Under the pieces are notes generated by a model, which was given only the letters and a program-made list of their open reading frames with translations, searched no databases and was not told where the DNA came from. From the NCBI GenBank assembly GCA_011799875.1, contig CM022301.1:13659570-13723569 (forward strand): a DNA stretch of 64,000 nt. Reading direction: 5' to 3'. Source of the stretch: Thinopyrum elongatum (lineage: Eukaryota; Streptophyta; Magnoliopsida; Poales; Poaceae). How positions within the stretch are numbered: position 1 is the first letter of the stretch; the number at the start of each line of letters is the position of its first letter. Below are positions 56,314 to 64,000 of this stretch, in pieces. The position numbers were made by a program, and so were the translations under genes.

Positions 56314-59026
56314 TCACAAGACATTCGAGGATTCTAAGATATTTAGCTCACACCGCAGCTTGCAAAACCTTTTCTCATCCAAGGGCTTTGTGAAGATATC
56401 TGCCAATTGCTCTTCAGTGTTGACGTGAATGATATCAATGTCTTCCTTCAACACATGATCTCTGAGAAAGTGATGACGGATCTGAATGTGCTTTGTCTTC
56501 GAGTGCTGAACTAGATTGTGAGCAATCTTGATGGCGCTTTCATTGTCACAGTAGAGGGGCGCATGCTTCATGTTGATGCCATAATCCTTGAGGGTTTGCT
56601 TCATCCAGAGAAGCTGAGCGCAACAAGATCCAGCAGCAATGTATTTAGATTCAGCAGTGGAGAGTGATACACAGTTTTGCTTCTTTGAAGACCAACAGAC
56701 AAGAGATCGTCCAAGAAAGTGACATGTGCCTGATGTGGACTTGCGATCAACCTTGTCACCAGCATAATTAGCATTTGAGAATGCAACTAGATCAAACTCT
56801 TAGCCCTTTGGATACCATAATCCTAGCGTTGGGGTGTGAGCCAAATATCGAAGAATTCGCTTCACCGCGAGGTGATGCGATTCCTTTGGTGCCACTTGGA
56901 ATCGGGCACACATGCAAATGCTAAGCATTATATCTGGCCTAGATGCACATAAGTACAATACAGAACCAATCATGGAGTTGTATACCTTTTGATCGAACTC
57001 TTTACCATTGTCGTCGGGGCCCAAATGGCCTTTGGTTGGCATTGGTGTTGTGTACCCTTTGCAGTCTTGCCATTGAGGAAGGCACTCTTCACATCCATTT
57101 GGTACAGAAGGATGTTGTTGTGGTTAGCATAGGCTAGCAGTATATGCGAATAGCTTCAAGCCTAGCCACAGGAGCAAAGGTTTCATCGAAGTCAATTGCT
57201 TCCACTTGTGTATAGCTTTGGGCAACGAGATGAGCTTTGTTTCTGACAACTTGACCATGCTCATCTTGCTTGTTGCGATAGATCCATTTGGTGCCAATTA
57301 TATTGTGCTTGCGAGGATCAGGACGTTTGACTAGCTCCCAGACATTATTCAGCTCGAACTGTTGTAGCTCTTCTTGCATAGCTTGAATCCATTCAGGTTC
57401 CATGAAGGATTCATCAACTTTCTTGGGTTCAGAGATTGAGACGAATGCAAAGTTCCCACAGAAGTTTGCTAGTTGAGTAGCTCTTGATCGAGTAAGAGGA
57501 CCAGGTGCATTGATATTATTCAGAATCTTCTCAACTTGAACTTCATTGGCCACGCGAGGATGAGCTGGGCGAAGACTTTGCTCTTGCTGATTTCTATCTT
57601 CGTCTTCAGCATTGTCTTCATGTTGATTAGGTGCTAAAATGATGATTTCATCTTCAGCCTATTCCTCGGTGGGTATGATTTCTCTAGTGCCCATTAGCTT
57701 GATAGATTCACTAGGAGAAGCTTCATCTAGCACATTTGGCAGGTGCTCTCTTTGCGAGCCGTTAGTCTCATCGAACCGCACATCTACAGTTTCAACCACT
57801 TTATAGTGAAAGAGGTTGAAGACTCTGTAGGTGTGCGAATCCTTTCCGTAACCAAGCATAAAACATTCATGTGCTTTCGGTGCAAATTTAGAAGTGTGAT
57901 GTGGATCCTTGATCCAACACCTGGCACCGAAGACTTTGAAATAGCTTATGTTTGGCCTCTTACCAGTGAGTAGTTCATAGGATGTCTTCTTGAGGAACTT
58001 ATGAAGATAAACTTTGTTGATGATGTGGCATGCAGTATCAATGGCTTCAGGCCAGAACTTTCTTGGAGTCTTGTACTCATCAAGCATCGTGCGAGCCATC
58101 TCAATAAGTGTCCTATTCTTGCGTTCCACGATGCCATTCTGCTGAGGTGTGTATGGAGCAGAGAGCTCATGAGTGATGCCCAATGTATCAAGATAAGTGT
58201 CGAGGCCAGTGTTCTTGAATTCCGTGCCATTGTCGCTCCTTATGTGCTTGATCTTGATGCCATAGTTGGTCATGGCGCGATTGGCGAATCGTCTGAAGAC
58301 ATCCTGCACTTTAGTCTTGTAGAGAATTATGTGCACCCAAGTGTATCTCGAATAATCATCAACAATAATGAAGCCATAAAGATGAGCAGTGGTAGTAAGG
58401 GTAGATTAATGAGTAGGGCCAAATAAGTCCATGTGAAGCAGCTCGAAGGGACGTGATGTCGTCATGATTGTCTTCGAGGGATGTTTTGCCCTAGTCATCT
58501 TCCCGGCTTCACAAGCACCACACAAATGATCCTTCTTGAACTTGACGCCCTCGATGCCAATGATATGCTTCTTCTTCATGAGAGTGTGCAAGTTCCTCAT
58601 GCCCGCATGTCCTAGCCTTCGATGCCAAAGCCAACACTTTAAAGCTTTTGCTAGAATAAATACGGCAAGCTGTGGTCCTACGGAGAAATCTACCATATAC
58701 AGATCACCTCTTCGATAACCTTCGAAGACTAGTGATTTGTCAGTTTCCAGAAGCACATATTTTCCAAATATCACAATCATGTTCGGATCACAAAGCATTG
58801 AGACAGACATTAAGTTGTATCCTAGGGATTCAACAAGCATCACTTTATCCATGTGTTGATCCTTTGAGATAGCAACTCTACCTAGGCCCAATACCTTGCT
58901 TTTACCAGTGTCAGCGAACATGATGTGGCTTTTAGTGGATGGACGTAGGGTTGAATCCATGAGAAGACTTTGATCGCCAGTCATGTGGTTAGTGCATCCA
59001 CTATCCATAATCCATTCAGTAGCTTT
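56314..59026 (-). pseudogene. Copia pol (protease, integrase, RT, RNase H), broken
   Basis: Protease motif IMDSGCTNHMTG begins near 59010. GAG-pre-integrase (WLWHRRLGHAGMRNLH) and integrase follow; TAA at 58406-58408 comes just before the core. The core carries HIRSDNGTEF and NGIVERKNRTLIEM. TAG at 57659-57661 fits a Gln codon. RT begins normally ([30 protein letters not shown]), then a 2-bp insertion near 57150 shifts the frame. Close to 57068, KSAFLNGK joins directly to a segment that normally lies some 170 residues later, so the catalytic YVDD region is gone. The rest (YNSMIGSVLYLCASRPDIML) continues to RNase H with one stop at 56800-56802 and ends at 56314. Confidence 0.9.
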
Positions 59027-59289
59027 CGGAGTCGTACCCTACAGTGCAGTTAGCGGGATAGGCTTCACCAAGAGTATTGTGAAGCACAAACATATAACAA
59101 ACAAGCATATTATCAAAGTTAAGATTCTTGGACGGTAAGTTAGGATGCTCATCAAGAAACCCTGGGACGAAATAAATGGTAAGACCATTTTGACATTTTA
59201 TCTTGCGTCCCACAAGATGTTTGAGGTCCCCAGCATTGTTTTCAGAAGTCAGTGATTTTCGGCTAGAGACCTTTCCCCTGCAAGAGAAG

Positions 59290-61812
59290 TTAATTCTTCT
59301 TAACCACCCACATCTTAAGGGGTGGCTTAGAAGCAACGAGTCTAAGTGCAGCATCTGAGAACTTTGGCTTTGGAGCCCTAGCAAATAGGTTTGCAGGAGG
59401 TGAATAGTACTCAAATGAATATGCAGAAAAGTTCTTTGTTTTGTGAACATAGCGGTTAGATGAAACACGCTCATATTCATGAGTCTGATGATAATCTGCC
59501 TGCAAAACATTGGCGTTAGGGTGACCTTGTGAGGTCCTCTGTCTGTATGAAGCCTTTGGGCCATATGAAGCCTTTGGTCTGGGGTTTGTCTTCTTCCCTT
59601 GTGGTGTCATAATGACATTTACATGATGTTTCTCAAGACAACTTTTGGGCACCCAGATCTTCTTCAAAGGCGGCCCGTTCCTGCAGTTAGTACCAATAAA
59701 CCTGGCAAACACTTCACCATTCTGATTCTTAAACAGCTTATAATTGGCATCAAAGGATTCATCAATGATAATGGGGTTAGCACAAGTGAAGCCAGATAGG
59801 GTGGATGGGTCCACTGAAGGATCCTTTGCAGCAACCCATGCGGTTTTGGGGTACTGCTCAGGCATCCAGTAAGAACCATCAGCATTCATTCTCCTCTCGA
59901 AACCAACACCCTCTTTCCTAGGGTTTCGGTTCAGAATCTGTTTCTTGAGGACATCACACAGTGTTTGATGCCCTTTGAGGCTTTTGTACATGCCTGTTTC
60001 AAGCAATGTCTTCAACCTGGCATTCTCATTAGCAATAGCAGTGGTATCCTCAGAAGAGGGGTTAGTTACCACATCAACAGTTGAAGATAATGTAACTTCA
60101 GAAGCAGTAGAACATTCAGCAACAGAGGTAGCATTGTCACGCTCAAGACATTTTAAGCAAGGTGGCACAAAGTCTTCCTGAGCGGAACTGATCTGTTGAG
60201 CAAGTAGTGAATCGTTCTCTTTTTGAAGATCTTCATGAGAGGCTCTCAGTTTCTCTAGATCTTGCTTCCTTTGAAGATAATCATAGGAAAGCTTCTCATA
60301 AGTAGCTGAGAGGGTTTCATGATGACTTTCAAGTTATTCGTACTTAACGCGAAGACTTTTGATGTCTTCGATTAATGATTGAGTTCGATTCATTTCCTCG
60401 TCCAACAGGTCATCACTTTTGTCTAGCAATTTTTGAATATGTTCCAGAGCAGTTTGTTGTTCAGTTGCAATTTTAGCAAGCGACTTATAGCTGGGTTTGG
60501 ATTCACATTCAAAGTCATCTTCACTAGAGGTTTGGAAGTAAGCATCGCGTGAGTTTACCTTGGCACCTCGTGCCATGAAGCAGTAGGTTGGAGCAGAGTA
60601 ATCCTCATCATTGGCTTTAGCGTCGGCGGCGTGACCATTGTCTTTAGTGTTGAAGATAGACTTGGCGACGAATGCCGAAGCTAGAGTCAGGCTTGCCATG
60701 CCTGAATCAGACTCCTCCTCAGACTCGACCTCCGCCTCCTCAGAAGCAGAGTCCTCCTCTGAATCCATCTCCTTGCCAATGAATGCATGAGCCTTGCCAG
60801 ATGAGCTCTTCTTGTGAGACGAAGACTTTGAAGAAGACTTTGAGGATTTCTTCTTCTTCTTGTCATCAAAATCGTATTCCTTGCTCTTCTTCTTTTTCTT
60901 GACTTCCTTGTCCCATTGAGGACATTCAGAGATGTAGTGGCCTGGCTTCTTGCATTTGTGGCATGTTCTCTTCTTGTGGTCACGAGATGAAGCCTCATCA
61001 TTCTTGGAACTGGATCTTGAAGACTTTCCGAAGCGATTCTTCTTGGAGAACTTTTGGAACATCTTCACAAGCATTGCTAGCTCTTTGCCAATGTCTTCGG
61101 GATCATCAGAACTGCAGTCAGATTCCTCTTCAGATGAGGAAACAGCCTTTGCCTTCAAAGCACGGGATATGACATAGTTGGGGCCATAGATATCTCTCTT
61201 CTCAGACAGCTGGAACTCATGCGTGTTGAGCCTCTCAAGTATATCAGACGGATCGAGTTCTCTGAAGTCAGGACGTTCTTGAATCATCAGGGCCAAAGTG
61301 TCAAATGAGCCATCAAGTGATCTCAGTAGCTTCTTCACAATTTCATGCTTGGTGATCTCAGTGGCACCAAGTGCGCGAAGCTCATTTGTGATATCAGTGA
61401 GGCAATCAAACATGAGCTAGACATTCTCATTGTCATTTCTCTTGAAGCGGATGAAGAGATTGCGAAGAACATCAATCCTTGAGTCTCTCTGAGTTGAGAC
61501 GCCTTCGTTGACCTTGGACAACCAGTCCCAGACTAGCTTCATAGATTCCAGTGCACTCACACGGCCATACTGTCCTTTGGTCAGATGACCACAGATGATG
61601 TTCTTGGCGGTTGAGTCCAGTTGCGCGAACCTCTTGACATCAGCAGTGGTGACACCTTCACTGACCTTGGGAATGCATGTCTTGACGACATACCAGAGGT
61701 CAATGTCGATGGCTTCAAGATGCATGCGCATCTTATTCTTCCAGTAGGGGTAATCAGTGCCATCGAAGACGGGGCACGCAGCGGAGACCTTGATTATCCC
61801 TGCAGTTGACAT
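59290..61812 (-). pseudogene. Copia gag (841 codons) with two nonsense codons
   Basis: Starts MSTAGIIKVSAACPVFDGTD. A single frame runs to 59290, broken only by TAG at 61417-61419 and TAA at 60334-60336; both look like CAG/CAA Gln codons changed by C to T. The capsid part includes DYPYWKNKMRMHLEAID. The zinc knuckle CHKCKKPGHYISEC is complete (about 60965-60924). Then come Lys/Ser-rich and acidic stretches, a helical segment (EQQTALEHIQKLLDKSDDLL), and the end block GEVFARFIGTNCRNGPPLKK with LKMWVVKKN. The spacing and large size are of the SIRE/Maximus style. Confidence 0.92.
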
Positions 61813-61863
61813 AGCTAAAACTCCAGGTGGTTAAACCGAATCACACAGAACAAGGGAGCATCT

Positions 61864-61875
61864 TGCTCTGATACC
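61864..61875 (-). other. Primer binding site, TGGTATCAGAGC
   Basis: An exact initiator tRNA-Met type site on the minus strand, three bases from the LTR end. Confidence 0.93.
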
Positions 61876-61878
61876 AAT

Positions 61879-63216
61879 TGAAAGTGCTAGTTATCGACTA
61901 GAGGGGGGTGAATAGGCGATTTTTATGAAAGTCTTCAAAACATGAGCTCTTTGAAGACAAACAAACAAATTGAACCTATATGATATGCAGCGGAAGATAA
62001 GCTACTCTAGACAAACCATAGTCAAGTGAGCATAGTAATGAAAGCACGAAGACTAATAGCAGCTAAGTAGAATAGATCGGAATGGAAGACAGAATGAAGC
62101 CAAATAGGTAATAGTCTTCACACTATGAAGTCAAACAGATCAAATAAGCCAGCAATGACTTCACGAAGACAAACTGAAATGTAAAGGAGATGGGGGATAG
62201 AACTAGTAGCTTGGTGAAGACAAGGATTTGGTAGACTAGTTCCAGTTGTTGTGACAACTGTATGTCTGGTTAGGGAGGCTGAGATTGAACTCAGAAGACC
62301 ATGTCTTCACCTTATTCCCCGTGAGCTAAGGACACCCAGTCCTCGCCCAATCACTCAGGTAAGTCTTTAAGGTAGACTTCCAAACCTTCACAGACTCCGT
62401 TCACCGGCGATCCATAATGACTCTTGGATGCTCAGAACGTGATGCCTAACCGCCTGGAGGATACACAGTCCTCAAGTGTAATAAGTCTTCAGGTCACTCA
62501 GACAGAAAGACTTCAGTGATGCCTAACACTCTTTGGCTCTGGGTGTTTGGGCTTTGTCCTCGCAAGGATCTCTCTCTCTCAAAGGCTTCGGAGGTGGGTT
62601 GCTCTCAAACGACAAAAGCCGTGCACTAACTCTGAGCAGCCACCAATTTATGGTGTAGGGGGTGGGCTATTTATAGCCTGGAGGCAACCCGACCTGATAT
62701 GTCCGAAATGACCCTGGGTCACTAAGGAACCAACACGTGTCCAACGGTCGGATTTCAAACGCAAGCGGCAGCTTGGCTTGGGCTACAAGCAAAGCTGACT
62801 CATCCAACTCTAGATAAGATTTACTCTCATTGTCTTCACTCGAAGACATAGGATTTGGGTTGAGCATCACGTCAGTCTTCTGACTTTGTTCACTTGGACC
62901 CCAGTTAACAGTACGGTGGTTCCTATGACTCAATAAAGAAGAAAAGGAAACTACGAAAGAAACTATGTCTTCGCACTCCATAGTCTTCAAGTGAATGTCT
63001 TCACACGTCATTAGCTTCAACGTAAATGTTTTCACGAACCACCACTGTCTTCAATGTCTTCGTACATTTTTAGGGGTCATCTCTGGTAGGTAAACCGAAT
63101 CAATGAGGGACTTCTACCCGTGTTATCCTGCAATTCTCACAAACACATTAGTCCCTCAACTACGTTTGTCGTCAATACTCCAAAACCAACTAGGGGTGGC
63201 ACTAGATGCACTTACA
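61879..63216 (-). repeat. Copia 5' LTR (1338 bp)
   Basis: On the minus strand it begins TGTAAGTGCATCTAGTGCC and ends CTAGCACTTTCA. A likely TATA box GCTATAAATAGCC is at about 62676-62664. GAAGAC or its complement GTCTTC occurs about 18 times. A C-rich stretch near 61908-61899 matches the usual end of this LTR class. Confidence 0.9.
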
Positions 63217-63221
63217 CTGTA

Positions 63222-63790
63222 CCACATCACATGCACATGCAAACCATCCTGCAAAACCAAGTTAGACGTCTCTAATTGGTTCATGCAAAATTTTATTTTA
63301 CGTGGCTTCTAAGGTTTAGAAACAAACCGAAGCTACCAACGTTCATCATCAAGCATGATTATCCAAGTCGCTAGATTAACATTGCGGGGTGTATGAAACA
63401 CAAGATAATAAAATCTTGTGCCCCATACTGAACTTTGTCATACGCATGACCCCCGTGCAGATCATATCTGCATTGCCCTTTCGTCTGCGAAATTTCATCT
63501 TTCTTTTTAACTATGGTGGAATTCAATGAACTATTAGCACTTCGTTGATCAATCAGGATCGCGGATTGCCAGAACTTTGAAACTCCACCATGTTGTTATC
63601 AAGATCAGAAATATGCAAATTCCAGGGAAGCAACAAGAGCATCGGGTAATAGATATCAGCCGCTATCCGCACAAATAATTTTCAGCAATAGATCTCATCT
63701 ACTACCTAATTATATTGTGCAACACCCATACATCTCTATGTATTCTAGATCACAACATGCATCTACGCATAGCACGGCTCATGATGCCAT
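63222..63790 (-). other. Angela-like Copia leader and primer binding site
   Basis: This is homologous to the leader at 3830-4240: both share the AAGTTAGACGTC and TTTACGTGGCT region and the end GGCTCATGATGCCA (minus strand TGGCATCATGAGCC), which is the primer binding site at about 63789-63776. The Copia at 56145-63216 inserted in it. No ORF. Confidence 0.78.
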
Positions 63791-64000
63791 TGTAGGGTAA
63801 TGCACCAAAAAACAAAAAATTTCTGACCTACGCACCAGCCCAGGACCACTATGAAGACTGCATACACGGTTTGATCTTTTCATTACCGACTCGTAGCGCA
63901 GCGGAAGTAGAGTCGATGATGATCGGCAGTGCAGATCCCCGCAGCTACGATTGACAACCTCCCAACTGCGAGGATGTTCTCCCACGTATGCCCCACGGAC
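63791..64000 (-). repeat. Angela-like Copia LTR, 3' end, cut by window edge
   Basis: The plus-strand start TGTAGGGTAATGCACC gives the minus-strand LTR end CCCTACA next to the primer binding site. The sequence differs from the Angela LTR at 4241-5987, so it belongs to a related but distinct Copia family. Confidence 0.7.

Larger units (their letters stand above)
56145..63216 (-). mobile_element. Copia retrotransposon, minus strand, 3' LTR missing
   Basis: Read on the minus strand: 5' LTR (63216-61879), primer binding site, gag, protease, integrase, RT (core deleted), RNase H, a short 3' noncoding region (56313-56145), then an abrupt change to the host Copia extra ORF. There is no 3' LTR. The right flank, CTGTA at 63217-63221, lies in an Angela-like leader. 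All ORFs carry stops, so the copy is old. Confidence 0.9.

Noticed and set aside
59016..59564. Minus-strand ORF of 182 codons between gag and pol
   Set aside because: Its first half is a shifted-frame shadow of the gag end, and the rest shows no known domain; left as gag-pol linker.

Overview
The window is transposable-element DNA from a large grass genome, almost certainly the Triticeae (wheat, Aegilops, barley or rye group). The pointers are a BARE/Angela-type Copia LTR with its leader and gag, Athila/Tat-type Gypsy LTRs of the TGATACGTC class, a plant L1-type LINE, grass MITEs and SIRE/Maximus-like Copia LTRs with strong internal short repeats. I found no convincing host protein gene, no tRNA or rRNA gene and no CRISPR array. 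Family names are from memory of hallmark sequences, not from a search.

Layout, left to right. 1-5987: an Angela-type Copia on the minus strand (LTR 4241-5987, leader, gag/protease remnant), with a solo Gypsy LTR (1717-3218, perfect GTAGT target duplication) in its leader. 5988-15013: a plus-strand SIRE-like Copia (gag 5988-7823, protease 7846-8362, extra ORF 11823-12953, 3' LTR 13512-15013), split by a 5'-truncated Gypsy (8411-11822); a deletion removed Copia pol and the Gypsy 5' part. 15014-18400: a minus-strand LTR-like block. 18401-24870: the least classified stretch, with a poly-A retroposon, a 42-bp tandem repeat, a long-TIR MITE and a GC-rich retroposon-like unit. 24873-27707: the 5' end of another Copia whose gag start codon lies in the LTR, followed by an intron. 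27708-29720: a broken LINE on the minus strand. 29721-56144: a SIRE-like Copia with gag and a 3' extra ORF but no pol, serving as host for several insertions: a complete 10.2-kb Athila/Tat-like Gypsy (31128-41324), a hAT element (42393-43142), a Tat/Grande-like element lacking RT and integrase but carrying an antisense spliced gene (45711-53074), and a minus-strand solo LTR (53436-55003, perfect AGCCA target duplication). 56145-63216: a minus-strand Copia with many nonsense codons and its RT core deleted. 63222-64000: leader and LTR end of an Angela-like Copia.

The only long open polyprotein is the Gypsy gag-pol at 32752-37473, and its integrase has His where the first catalytic Asp is expected. 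Most other ORFs are broken by CAG to TAG, CAA to TAA, CGA to TGA or TGG to stop changes, as expected for methylated old repeats. The most interesting pattern is regulatory. Two Copia LTRs carry arrays of the palindrome CGGT-N3-ACCG, and similar sites with a TATA box lie upstream of the Copia extra ORF. Independently, the Gypsy LTRs carry a GC-rich hairpin before their TATA box, and a copy of that hairpin plus TATA lies just upstream of the small second ORF of the intact Gypsy. Both suggest LTR-like internal promoters driving accessory ORFs.
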